Positions 31,630 to 38,998 of a DNA stretch of 64,000 nucleotides are shown here, one piece after another (positions within the stretch are counted from its first letter, which is position 1; every line of letters starts with the position of its first letter). This DNA is from Allofournierella massiliensis (GTDB lineage: Bacteria > Bacillota > Clostridia > Oscillospirales > Ruminococcaceae), in the NCBI RefSeq assembly GCF_004345265.1, contig NZ_SLUM01000001.1, forward strand, positions 62,001 to 126,000, written 5' to 3'. Made by a program: the position numbers and the translations under genes. A model generated the notes under the pieces. That model searched no databases, had not been told where the DNA came from, and saw nothing but the letters and a program-made list of their open reading frames with translations.

Positions 31630-31649
31630 GCATGATGTGATTGGGGGGA

Positions 31650-31880
31650 TCAGGTGTTGTCTTCCACGTAGCGAACCACATCGCCCACGGTGTGTAGATT
31701 CTCGATCTCCTCGTCGGGGATCTCCACGCCGAACTCATCCTCCAGGCTCATGACCATATCGACCACGTCCAGGCTGTCGGCCTCGAAGTCCTCCAGGATG
31801 TTGCTGTCCATGGTGATCTTTTCCTCGTCGATGTCCAGCTGCTCCGCCAGAAGCTCACGGATGCGCTCGAAAGTATCCAT
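31650..31880 (-). CDS. acpP: Acyl carrier protein
   Basis: A 76-residue acidic protein that carries growing acyl chains on a 4'-phosphopantetheine arm. The attachment site is Ser36 in FEADSLDVVDMVM, in the usual DSL motif. Other family blocks are DIDEEKITMDSNI and FGVEIPDEEIENLHTVGDVV. Length is typical. Start at 31880 after AAGGAG. It is a monocistronic unit with its own consensus promoter, away from a fatty-acid gene cluster, so it might serve fatty-acid synthesis or another acyl pathway. Confidence 0.95.
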   Translation of the reverse strand: MDTFERIRELLAEQLDIDEEKITMDSNILEDFEADSLDVVDMVMSLEDEFGVEIPDEEIENLHTVGDVVRYVEDNT

Positions 31881-31968
31881 ATTCCAAAACTCTCCTTATT
31901 TATGCCCGGTGCCGGGCTTGTTCGGGGCGAAGCGCAAAAGTTGCGTTCCACCGTAGATCACTATACAT

Positions 31969-31997
31969 TTTATAGCGTATCTGGGGGGCCTTGTCAA
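31969..31997 (-). promoter_or_regulatory. Promoter of the acyl carrier protein gene
   Basis: On the minus strand TTGACA, a 17-bp spacer and TATAAA, about 90 bp before the start codon. Confidence 0.75.
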
Positions 31998-32044
31998 GGG
32001 TTAAATCCGGAAAAACGGGCAAAAAAAGCCCACGAAGCCGCTTC

Positions 32045-32073
32045 TTGTGCGCCGGGCCAAATGCGGCTATAAT
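32045..32073 (+). promoter_or_regulatory. Promoter of dapF
   Basis: TTGTGC, a 17-bp spacer and TATAAT, 56 bp before the start codon; it points away from the acpP promoter. Confidence 0.7.
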
Positions 32074-32129
32074 AAAAGCAGAATCAACGGGCCGCACGGC
32101 GTGCCCGAACGCAACAGGAGGCGATGGGC

Positions 32130-32960
32130 ATGCGGCTGGAATTCACGAAAATGCATGGCTGCGGCAACGATTATATTTATCTGGACTGCCTTACGGGCAT
32201 GATCGACAACGCGCCGGAGCTGAGCCGGCTTCTGAGCCCCCGGCGGTTCTCCGTCGGGTCGGACGGGCTGATCTGCATCGCCCCCTCCGACGTGGCCGAC
32301 GCCACCATGCGCATGTTCAATGCGGACGGCAGCGAGAGCGCCATGTGCGGCAACGGCATCCGCTGCGTGGCCCAGTGGCTGTATGAGCACGGGGTGGCCG
32401 GGGACGAGATGACCATCGAGACGCTGGCGGGGGTGAAGCACCTTTCCCGCAAGGGCGAGGGCGTATGGCAGGTGGAAATGGGCCGGGCGGAGTTCGAGCC
32501 GGCGCTGGTGCCGGTGAAGGGCCTTGGGCCGAATCCGGTGATCAACCGGGCCATCGCGGTGGAGGGCCAGCCCTGGCAGGTGACCGCCATCTCCATGGGC
32601 AACCCCCATTGCGTGACCGTGGTGGACGATGTGCAGGCGCTGGATCTGGAGCGCATTGGCCCCGGGTTTGAAAATCACCCCGCCTTCCCGGAGCATGTGA
32701 ACACCGAGTTCATTCAGGTGATGGGCAAAAACCATCTGGCCATGCGGGTGTGGGAGCGGGGCAGCGGCGAGACGCTGGCCTGCGGCACCGGTGCCTGCGC
32801 GGCGGCGGCCGCGTCGGTGATGCTGCGCCTGTGCGACGCCGGGGCCGACATTGCGCTGGATCTGCCCGGCGGGCGGCTGACCATCCGGGTGGACGAGGAC
32901 TGGCAGATCCGGATGACCGGCCCGGCCAAAACCGTTTACACCGGCGTGGTGGAGGTGTGA
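32130..32960 (+). CDS. dapF: Diaminopimelate epimerase
   Basis: A 276-residue enzyme converting LL- to meso-diaminopimelate for lysine and cell-wall synthesis. The two catalytic cysteines are Cys73 (ESAMCGNGIR) and Cys217 (LACGTGACA). MHGCGNDYIYLD opens the protein and ISMGNPHCVTVVDD lies mid-chain, both family markers. ATG at 32130 is preferred to 32124 because AGGAGG then has nine-base spacing. The gene stands alone on its own promoter and is followed by a half palindromic repeat. Confidence 0.96.
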   Translation: MRLEFTKMHGCGNDYIYLDCLTGMIDNAPELSRLLSPRRFSVGSDGLICIAPSDVADATMRMFNADGSESAMCGNGIRCVAQWLYEHGVAGDEMTIETLAGVKHLSRKGEGVWQVEMGRAEFEPALVPVKGLGPNPVINRAIAVEGQPWQVTAISMGNPHCVTVVDDVQALDLERIGPGFENHPAFPEHVNTEFIQVMGKNHLAMRVWERGSGETLACGTGACAAAAASVMLRLCDAGADIALDLPGGRLTIRVDEDWQIRMTGPAKTVYTGVVEV

Positions 32961-32993
32961 GTGCCTTTCTAAAAGGAACAGGCGAGAACCTGC

Positions 32994-33035
32994 AAGGCGG
33001 CACCGCATCATTCCAGGTGGTGCCCGAGTAAATTT
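32994..33035. repeat. Dispersed palindromic repeat, half copy after dapF
   Basis: AAGGCGGCACCGCATCATTC then CAGGTGGTG matches the right end of the 35937-36111 copy (29 bases, one mismatch) and then degrades. It lies directly before the next promoter. Confidence 0.6.
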
Positions 33036-33039
33036 ATGC

Positions 33040-33067
33040 TTGCACCCCGGGGGATGGATGCTATAAT
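33040..33067 (+). promoter_or_regulatory. Promoter of the pyridoxamine-oxidase-like gene
   Basis: TTGCAC, a 16-bp spacer and TATAAT. Confidence 0.65.
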
Positions 33068-33146
33068 AGAAGAAAAGCGGCCTGCACCGCGCGGCAAAGG
33101 CCCCGGCAGGGGGCAGCGGACCGGGCACGCTGGGAGAGAGGGATTC

Positions 33147-33551
33147 ATGATGGATGAATTGATGGAGCTTTTAAAGGCAAGACCCACGATGTATCTGGCC
33201 ACGGTGGAGGGCTACTGCCCCCGTGTGCGCCCTGTGAACCATTACATGATCTACAAGGGCTACTTCTATCTGGCCCTGTGCAAGGACAAGGAAGCCTACA
33301 AGCAGCTGCTGGACAACACCAATCTGGAGCTGTGTGTGGCCACGGGCGAGGAGACCTTTCTGCGCATTCAGGGCACCGTGAACTTCGACCGCAGCCCCGA
33401 GACCTACGCGGCGGTGTACGAGGCCATGCCCGACCTGAAAGAGGCCTACAAGGCCGACAGCGGCAAGCATCTGGCCCTGATCTATCTGGACCACATCAGC
33501 GCGGTGCTCTTCGACCGGCAGGACGAAGGCAAGGTACTGGCCAAGTTCTGA
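33147..33551 (+). CDS. Pyridoxamine 5'-phosphate oxidase-family flavin-binding protein
   Basis: A 134-residue split-barrel protein. MYLATVEGYCPRVRPVNHYM holds the first strands and the Arg used to bind flavin phosphate. YKGYFYLALCKDKEAYKQL and an LRIQGTVNFDRS segment complete the small barrel. Such short members bind FMN or F420-like cofactors and often reduce unknown electrophiles; few have known substrates. The start is taken as ATG 33147 (33150 is equally possible) after GAGAGGG. Single-gene unit with promoter and terminator. Confidence 0.85.
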   Translation: MMDELMELLKARPTMYLATVEGYCPRVRPVNHYMIYKGYFYLALCKDKEAYKQLLDNTNLELCVATGEETFLRIQGTVNFDRSPETYAAVYEAMPDLKEAYKADSGKHLALIYLDHISAVLFDRQDEGKVLAKF

Positions 33552-33576
33552 TTGTTACATACAAATACGCAGCACA

Positions 33577-33612
33577 AAGCGCCCGCGGCGGACAAAATCC
33601 CCGCGGGCGCTT
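33577..33612 (+). terminator. Terminator after the pyridoxamine-oxidase-like gene
   Basis: AAGCGCCCGCGG/CCGCGGGCGCTT stem. The rest of the 336-base gap to the next gene holds the promoter and operator listed next. Confidence 0.75.
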
Positions 33613-33716
33613 CTGTATGCCTTCCCGACCGCCGTTGTTTGCAACAAAAACAGCGGCGGATTTTTTATACAAAATGGCTTATTTGCAGGCTTTTGAAAAA
33701 ATAATAGGAATTATTC

Positions 33717-33745
33717 TTGACAACGGAGTGAAAATCATATATTCT
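33717..33745 (+). promoter_or_regulatory. Promoter of the QueD-like gene
   Basis: TTGACA, a 17-bp spacer and TATTCT in an AT-rich stretch. Confidence 0.75.
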
Positions 33746-33746
33746 C

Positions 33747-33769
33747 TTAACAGGAAATATTCCTGTTAA
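33747..33769. promoter_or_regulatory. Palindromic operator at the start site of the QueD-like gene
   Basis: Perfect 10-bp arms TTAACAGGAA and TTCCTGTTAA around ATA, one base past the -10 box. A dimeric repressor bound here would block transcription. The regulator is not known. Confidence 0.7.
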
Positions 33770-33887
33770 TGCCTTTTCCCCAAGTGCCCGGGCCATTGTA
33801 TGGCGGGTAATGATATGGCCGCATCCCCCGGCGGCCGGGGAAAGGCTCCCCAAAGCAAGCAATTAAAACAGTTAAGGAGGTTATCCC

Positions 33888-34454
33888 ATGAGAAGTATCA
33901 CCACATTAGACCTGCAGTACGCCCACCGTTTTTATGGCTTCAAGGGCGAAGCCCAGTACCTGCACGGGCACACCGGCGTGTTGACCATTGAAGTGGAGGA
34001 CACGGTGGAACCCGGCGTGAACATGGTGTTCCCCTGCAACGAGATCCAGAAAACCGCCTGGGAGGTGCTGAAGAACTTTGACCACGCGCTGATCCTGCGG
34101 CAGGATGACCCCCTGCTGCCCGCGGTGCTGAAGGTGTATGAGGAGCAGGGCATCCGCGATGGCGCACCCCAGAACCAGATGAAGGGCCCCGCCTTTCAGA
34201 CCGAGCTGGCCACCGCCTACCCGGAGTGCCGCCTGGTGGTGACCAAAGAGACCCTGACCGTGGAAGGCATGATCAAGATCGTGTACGACCTGCTGAAGGA
34301 CAAGCTGAACATTGCCAAGATCACCTTCACCAGCGGCGTGAACGCGGCCAGCGCCGAGTTCGAGACCCACAACAACATCGACCGCTGCCCCCTGTGCGGC
34401 ATCGCCCTGAACGAGAACGGCGTATGCCCCAAGTGCGGCTACAAAAAGCATTGA
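33888..34454 (+). CDS. QueD/PTPS-like 6-carboxytetrahydropterin synthase family protein with C-terminal zinc ribbon
   Basis: A 188-residue protein of the 6-pyruvoyl-tetrahydropterin synthase fold, about 50 residues longer than typical QueD. The zinc ligands are visible as the His in YAHRF and the HGH of YLHGHTG. The catalytic Cys that normally sits four residues before HGH is replaced by Ala (EAQYLHGH), though a Glu is one position away. VNMVFPCNEIQKTAW and NFDHALILRQDD match the family. The last 22 residues form a zinc ribbon, CPLCGIALNENGVCPKCGYK. Start follows AAGGAGG. No other queuosine gene is near, so queuosine or pterin synthesis is not certain. Confidence 0.8.
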   Translation: MRSITTLDLQYAHRFYGFKGEAQYLHGHTGVLTIEVEDTVEPGVNMVFPCNEIQKTAWEVLKNFDHALILRQDDPLLPAVLKVYEEQGIRDGAPQNQMKGPAFQTELATAYPECRLVVTKETLTVEGMIKIVYDLLKDKLNIAKITFTSGVNAASAEFETHNNIDRCPLCGIALNENGVCPKCGYKKH

Positions 34455-34492
34455 TTTGAGGCTGCAACGGCCTTTTCCCCCAAGGCCATAAG

Positions 34493-34532
34493 AAAAGCCC
34501 CGCCCCGGAAACTCTTCCGGGGCGGGGCTTTT
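34493..34532. terminator. Bidirectional terminator between QueD-like and M23 genes
   Basis: AAAAGCCCCGCCCCGGAA and its complement, with A- and T-runs on the outside. Confidence 0.9.
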
Positions 34533-34554
34533 GCGTTTGAGAAAAAGGGGCCGG

Positions 34555-35907
34555 TCAGGGGGAGACGTAGTTCAGCGGATCCACCTTCTGGCCGTTTTTG
34601 CGCACCTCAAAGTGCAGGTGGTTGCCGGAGGAAAAGCCGGTGCTGCCCACGCCGCCGATGGTCTGGCCCTTTGTCACCGTCTGGCCGGCGCTCACCGCCA
34701 GCGTGCCCTCGGCCATGTGGGCGTATACGGTGGAGATGCCGTCCGAGTGGTTGATCAGGGCCCAGTAGCCGTAGCTGGAGTTCCAGCCTGCCAGCAGCAC
34801 GGTGCCGTCCGCCGCCGCCACAATGGGCGTGCCCTGGGGGGCGGGAATGTCGATGGCATAATGGGCGCTGCCGTAGATCACCTCACCAAAATGGGTGGAC
34901 AGCTTGGAGTAGCCGGGCAGCGGCCAGGTCATGGAAAGGCCGGTGCTGGGCGCCTGCGTGGGCGCGGGCGACGGGGTGGGAGCCGGCGTGGGTGCGGGTG
35001 TGGGTTCCGGGGTGGGCTGGCTTTCGCCGCCCTCGCTGCCGTCGCCGGTTTCTCCGTTCTCGCCGTCCGGGGCCTGGGTGGCTTCCGGTGTGGGCTCGGG
35101 CGTGGGTTCCGGGGTCGGTTCGGGGGTCGGCTCCGGCGTGGGCGCCGGGGTGGGGGTGGCCTGCGCTTCCGCCTTGGCCAGCGCGTCTGCGATCTGCTGC
35201 TCCAGCTGGGCCTCGGCGGCCTGCAGCTCCTCCTTGCGCATCTCGTATTCCGCCTCGTAGGCAATCTGCTCGGCGGTGCCGGCGCTGATCTGGCTGTCCA
35301 GCTTCTGCACCTGGGCCTGATACTCCTTGCGGGTTTCCTCCAGCTGCTGCTGGTTTTCGGCGGCGGTGGCCCGCTTGCCCTCCAGCTCGTCGCTCAGGTC
35401 CTGAATGGCCTGCTTCTGGGTTTGCAGCTCGGTGAGCAGGCTGTCGGTGTAGCTGCTCAACTGCTGCAGGTTGGAGGGGAAGGTGAGCAGCTCATACAGG
35501 CTGTTTGCCTGCAGCAGCAGCGAGATGCCGCCGGAATCGCCCAGCTTCTGCATGGCCTGCAGCTGGGCCTTGTATTCCTTCATGGTCTCGTCGTAGCTCT
35601 GCTGGGTGGCGGCGATCTGCTCGGCGCACTGGGCGATCTGATCCTGAATGCCGGCCTGGGCGTCGCTCAGGCTGTTGATCTGGTTCAGAAGCATCTGGGC
35701 CTGCAGCTCGGCCTGGGCCTTGGCGTCCATGTCGTCCTGCACGTCCTCGGCGGCCTGCTGGGCCTGATTCTGGGCCTGATCCACCTTGTTCTGCAGATCC
35801 TGGATGTCCTCCTCGGTCACCTCGTCCTGAGCAAAGGCCACCGAGCCTGCCAGCAGCACGGCGGCGGTGAAGGCCGCGCCTGCACGCAGCAGCCAATGCT
35901 TCCTCAT
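34555..35907 (-). CDS. M23 peptidase with coiled coil (EnvC/PcsB-like murein hydrolase)
   Basis: A 450-residue secreted protein. It has a signal peptide (LLRAGAAFTAAVLLAGSVAFA), then a long coiled coil (about residues 28-250, Gln/Ala/Glu-rich) as in PcsB, CwlO and EnvC. A Pro/Thr/Glu linker of repeated TPEP units runs from about 252 to 325. The C-terminal LytM domain carries HYAIDIPAPQGTPIVAAADG and NHLHFEV, the HxxxD and HxH zinc ligands. The coiled coil of this class is usually controlled by FtsEX, which is not in the window. Likely cuts cross-links during division or growth. Confidence 0.92.
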   Translation of the reverse strand: MRKHWLLRAGAAFTAAVLLAGSVAFAQDEVTEEDIQDLQNKVDQAQNQAQQAAEDVQDDMDAKAQAELQAQMLLNQINSLSDAQAGIQDQIAQCAEQIAATQQSYDETMKEYKAQLQAMQKLGDSGGISLLLQANSLYELLTFPSNLQQLSSYTDSLLTELQTQKQAIQDLSDELEGKRATAAENQQQLEETRKEYQAQVQKLDSQISAGTAEQIAYEAEYEMRKEELQAAEAQLEQQIADALAKAEAQATPTPAPTPEPTPEPTPEPTPEPTPEATQAPDGENGETGDGSEGGESQPTPEPTPAPTPAPTPSPAPTQAPSTGLSMTWPLPGYSKLSTHFGEVIYGSAHYAIDIPAPQGTPIVAAADGTVLLAGWNSSYGYWALINHSDGISTVYAHMAEGTLAVSAGQTVTKGQTIGGVGSTGFSSGNHLHFEVRKNGQKVDPLNYVSP

Positions 35908-35936
35908 ATCAAATCCCTCCTTGCAAGTGGGTTAAT

Positions 35937-36111
35937 AAGGCACCACCGCACCATTCACGCCCAAGGGCTCAGGCGGCGTATCGCGCCAAAATTTTCCGTG
36001 GAATTTTCCAAAAATGCTCGTCAAGCCACAAAGGATTGCCTGCGCTTTTTGGTTCATTCCGCAAAAAATTTTCGGCGTGCTCCACCACCTGGAATGATGC
36101 GGTGCTGCCTT
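35937..36111. repeat. Dispersed palindromic repeat, long full copy
   Basis: A 175-bp element in the gap upstream of the M23 gene. Left end AAGGCACCACCGCACCATTC; right end, other strand, AAGGCAGCACCGCATCATTC. Next to the left end is GGCTCAGGCGGCGTATCGCG, as in the 97-bp copy at 2152 in reverse. The middle has about 75 extra bases (with TTTTCC and GGAAAA-type short repeats) that the short copy lacks. Confidence 0.75.
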
Positions 36112-36199
36112 CAGAATACAAAAATCAAATTATTCTATCATTTTAATCATACACCGTCAAGGGGGAGTTTGTCCCGTAAAAAAGATTGAAAAAAGTGTG

Positions 36200-36236
36200 A
36201 AAAAGCCCCCGGCATACCAGAGGGCATGCCGGGGGC
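36200..36236 (-). terminator. Terminator of gpmI
   Basis: Minus-strand stem GCCCCCGGCAT/ATGCCGGGGGC followed by TTTTTC. Confidence 0.85.
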
Positions 36237-36266
36237 AGCGGGGCCGGGAGAATGGCCCCGGAAAAA

Positions 36267-37787
36267 TTACTCGATGATGCTCTTACCGGTCATCTCTTCC
36301 GGCTGGGGCAGGCCCATCAGCTTGAGCATGGTGGGAGCGATGTCCGCCAGAACGCCGCCCTCGCGCAGCTTCACGTCGCCGGCGCCGGCCACCAGGAAGG
36401 GAACCGGGTTGGTGGTGTGAGCGGTGAAGGGAGCGCCATCGGGCTCGCGCATCTGGTCGGCGTTGCCGTGGTCGGCAGTCAGCAGAACCTGACCACCGGC
36501 AGCCAGAACCGCGTCGATGACCTTGCCGGCGCAGGTGTCCACAGCCTCAACGGCCTTCACAGCGGCCTCGAAGATGCCGGTGTGACCGACCATGTCGCAG
36601 TTGGCGAAGTTCAGGATGATCACGTCGTACTTGCCGCTCTCGATGCGCTTGACGCACTCGTCGGCAACCTCGAAGGCGCTCATCTCGGGCTGCAGGTCGT
36701 AGGTGGCAACCTTGGGGCTGGCGATCAGGGCGCGATCCTCGCCCTCGAAGGGAGCCTCCACGCCGCCGTTGAAGAAGAAGGTCACATGGGCGTACTTCTC
36801 GGTCTCGGCGATGCGCAGCTGGGTCTTGCCGCACTTGGCCAGGTACTCGCCCATCACGTTGGTCAGGCTCTGGGGCTTGAAGGCAACCTCCACGTTGGGC
36901 ATGGTGGCGTCGTACTGGGTGAAGCAGACGTAGTTCACGGCAAAGCGGCCGTTCTTGCGCTCGAAGCCGTTGAAGGCGTCGTCCACGAAGGTGCGGGTGA
37001 TCTCACGGGCACGGTCGGGGCGGAAGTTGAAGAAGATCACGGTGTCGCCCTCGGATACGCGGCCGCCCTCGCAGGTCACGGCGGGTACCACGAACTCGTC
37101 GGTCACGCCCTCGGCGTAGCTGTTTGCCATCACCTCAGCGGGGGTGCCCTTCACGCCTTCGCCGTATACGAAGGCAGCGTAGGCCTTCTCCACGCGATCC
37201 CAGCGGTTGTCGCGGTCCATGGCGTAGTAACGGCCGGAGATGGAAGCGATCTTGCCCACGCCCAGCTCGTCCAGCTTTGCCTGCAGCTCGTCGATGTAGC
37301 CCTTGCCGGAATCGGGGGGAACGTCACGGCCGTCCATGATGGCATGAACGTAAACTTCCTTGGCGCCCATATCCTTGGCCATGTCCAGCAGGCCGAACAG
37401 GTGCTGGATGTGGCTGTGCACGCCGCCGGCAGACAGCAGGCCCATCAGGTGGATGGCCTTGCCGTTCTCGATGGCAGCCTTCATGGCGTTCACAATGGCC
37501 TCGTTGGAGCGGATGGAACCGTCCTGAATGGCCTTGGTGATGCGGGTCAGCTCCTGGTACACGATGCGGCCGGCGCCGATGTTGGTGTGACCAACCTCGC
37601 TGTTGCCCATCTGGCCGTCGGGCAGGCCCACGTCCATGCCGGAAGCACCGATGGTGGTGTAGGGGCAGGTGGCGAACAGCTTGTCCAGATTGGGGGTTTT
37701 GGCGGCCACGATGGCGTTGCCCTCGGTCTTGTTGGGCACCCAGCCGAAGCCGTCCAGAATGCAGAGCATCAGGGGTTTCTTAGACAT
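36267..37787 (-). CDS. gpmI: 2,3-bisphosphoglycerate-independent phosphoglycerate mutase
   Basis: A 506-residue glycolytic enzyme of the alkaline-phosphatase superfamily that interconverts 3- and 2-phosphoglycerate with two manganese ions. LCILDGFGWVP opens with the first metal Asp, and the phosphorylated Ser63 lies in DGQMGNSEVGHTNIGAGR. HAIMDGRDVPP, FFNFRPDRAREIT, NFANCDMVGHTG and LTADHGNADQM supply the other metal ligands. Start at 37787 after GGAGTAATC. It lies in the order pgk-tpiA-gpmI on one strand, each separated by hairpins. Confidence 0.97.
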   Translation of the reverse strand: MSKKPLMLCILDGFGWVPNKTEGNAIVAAKTPNLDKLFATCPYTTIGASGMDVGLPDGQMGNSEVGHTNIGAGRIVYQELTRITKAIQDGSIRSNEAIVNAMKAAIENGKAIHLMGLLSAGGVHSHIQHLFGLLDMAKDMGAKEVYVHAIMDGRDVPPDSGKGYIDELQAKLDELGVGKIASISGRYYAMDRDNRWDRVEKAYAAFVYGEGVKGTPAEVMANSYAEGVTDEFVVPAVTCEGGRVSEGDTVIFFNFRPDRAREITRTFVDDAFNGFERKNGRFAVNYVCFTQYDATMPNVEVAFKPQSLTNVMGEYLAKCGKTQLRIAETEKYAHVTFFFNGGVEAPFEGEDRALIASPKVATYDLQPEMSAFEVADECVKRIESGKYDVIILNFANCDMVGHTGIFEAAVKAVEAVDTCAGKVIDAVLAAGGQVLLTADHGNADQMREPDGAPFTAHTTNPVPFLVAGAGDVKLREGGVLADIAPTMLKLMGLPQPEEMTGKSIIE

Positions 37788-37820
37788 AATGGATTACTCC
37801 TTAATGATTGAAAGTGAATA

Positions 37821-37855
37821 AAAACCGCGCCGCCCGGCCCACCGGGCGAGGCGGC
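37821..37855 (-). terminator. Terminator between tpiA and gpmI
   Basis: Stem GCCGCCTCGCCC/GGGCCGGGCGGC on the minus strand followed by GCGCGGTTTTTATTC. Confidence 0.6.
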
Positions 37856-37946
37856 ACGCTATGGCGAAAGAATGATTTTGCCGGAAGTTTTTTTTGCAGC
37901 CTGCGGCAAAGGAAAAATGCCCGCCGCAAAGGTGTTTTCAGAAAAA

Positions 37947-38112
37947 CTTACTTGCTGGCAGCGCCCTACAGCAGCAAGGCTGCGGGGTGCACGGCTTTGC
38001 GCCAGCTACTGCGCGAAGGCGCAAAGGGCCAGCAAAGCCCCGCCGTTGCGGCGCGGGGGTTCGATGCCCCCGTGACGCAAAGACTCTTTCGGGGAGCTTA
38101 CTTGCTGGCAGC
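37947..38112. repeat. 150-bp insertion bounded by a copy of the tpiA 3' end
   Basis: The 16 bases CTTACTTGCTGGCAGC occur at 37947-37962 and again at 38097-38112, where they are the last codons and stop of tpiA. The DNA between (about 134 bases) is GC-rich with several short inverted repeats (GGCGCAAAG / CTTTGCGCC) and codes for nothing visible. It looks like an inserted repeat whose entry duplicated the gene end. It fills most of the 310-base gap between gpmI and tpiA. Confidence 0.6.
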
Positions 38113-38865
38113 AGCCACGATGGTGGCGAAGGCGTCGGCCTTCAGGGAAGCGCCGCCGATCAGCCCGCCGTCCACGTCGGGCTTGCCCAGCAGCTCTTCG
38201 GCGTTGCCGGCGTTCATGCTGCCGCCGTACTGAATGGTGGTAGCCTTGGCAACGGCCTCGCCGTACACTTCGCCCAGAACCTTACGGATGGCAGCGCAGA
38301 CTTCCTGAGCCTGATCGCTGGTGGCAGTCTTGCCGGTGCCGATGGCCCAAACAGGCTCGTAGGCGATGATGACATTGGCCATCTGCTCGGCGGTTACGCC
38401 GTTCAGGGCGATCTTGGTCTGCATGCGGACCAGCTCCTCGGTCACGCCCTGCTCGCGCTGGGTCAGGTTCTCGCCCACGCATACCAGCACCTTCAGGCCG
38501 GCGTTCAGAGCAGCCAGAGTGCGCTTGTTCACGGTCTCGTCGGTCTCAGCGAAGTACTGACGGCGCTCGGAGTGGCCGGTGATCACATACTCAACGCCCA
38601 GGTCAACCAGCATGTCGGCGCTGATCTCGCCGGTGAACGCGCCGCTCTTCTCGAAGTGCACGTTCTCGGCGCCCACATGGATGTTGGTGCCCTTGGTCTT
38701 TTCCACAGCGGTGGCCAGGGTGGTGAAGGGGGTGCAGATCACAACTTCGCAGTCAGCGTCCTTCACAGCGGGGATCAGAGCGTCGATCAGCTCCACAGCC
38801 TCGGTGGCGGTCTTGTTCATCTTCCAGTTGCCGGCGATGATCGCCTTGCGGTTTGCTTTATCCAT
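38098..38865 (-). CDS. tpiA: Triosephosphate isomerase
   Basis: A 255-residue TIM barrel that interconverts dihydroxyacetone phosphate and glyceraldehyde 3-phosphate. It has the substrate Lys in [10 protein letters not shown], the catalytic His in VITGHSERR and the catalytic Glu in [13 protein letters not shown], then the phosphate loop [14 protein letters not shown] at 38865 with GAGG upstream is preferred over a start five codons earlier. The last five codons are copied 150 bp downstream. Between pgk and gpmI. Confidence 0.97.
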   Translation of the reverse strand: MDKANRKAIIAGNWKMNKTATEAVELIDALIPAVKDADCEVVICTPFTTLATAVEKTKGTNIHVGAENVHFEKSGAFTGEISADMLVDLGVEYVITGHSERRQYFAETDETVNKRTLAALNAGLKVLVCVGENLTQREQGVTEELVRMQTKIALNGVTAEQMANVIIAYEPVWAIGTGKTATSDQAQEVCAAIRKVLGEVYGEAVAKATTIQYGGSMNAGNAEELLGKPDVDGGLIGGASLKADAFATIVAAASK

Positions 38866-38897
38866 GGTGAAATTCCTCACTTTGTTTCAGATTATGT

Positions 38898-38930
38898 GGG
38901 CAGCGCCGCACAATTCGGGCGGGCGCCTGC
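38898..38930. repeat. Dispersed palindromic repeat, half copy upstream of tpiA
   Basis: GGGCAGCGCCGCACAATTC matches the terminal repeat of the 2152 copy (17 of 19); the similarity ends after GGGCGGGCGCC. Confidence 0.5.
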
Positions 38931-38941
38931 TCAATACATCG

Positions 38942-38985
38942 GAAAAGGCCCCAGCCGCCCGGCCAAAGGGGGGCGACTGAGGCTT
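38942..38985 (-). terminator. Hairpin after pgk
   Basis: Minus-strand GCCTCAGTCGCCC pairs with GGGCGGCTGGGGC and is followed by CTTTTCC; it may only partly stop transcription into tpiA. Confidence 0.6.
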
Positions 38986-38998
38986 TGGGTTTTAGAAC

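Noticed and set aside
30004-31635. 543-codon plus-strand frame opposite the prolyl-tRNA synthetase gene
   Set aside because: It is an antisense shadow: low-complexity Gly/His/Val composition and an intact synthetase on the other strand.
33770-33887. preQ1 riboswitch in the leader of the QueD-like gene
   Set aside because: A GGGG...CCCC hairpin and an A-rich tail precede the ribosome site, but the loop is too short and the pseudoknot pairing of preQ1 classes could not be formed.
36252-37811. 519-codon plus-strand frame opposite gpmI
   Set aside because: Antisense shadow of a conserved glycolytic gene, typical in GC-rich DNA; no ribosome site or family features.
38020-38090. tRNA-like sequence (GGGGGTTCGATGCCCCC resembles a T-arm)
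   Set aside because: No matching acceptor, D or anticodon arms are found at the right distances on either strand.
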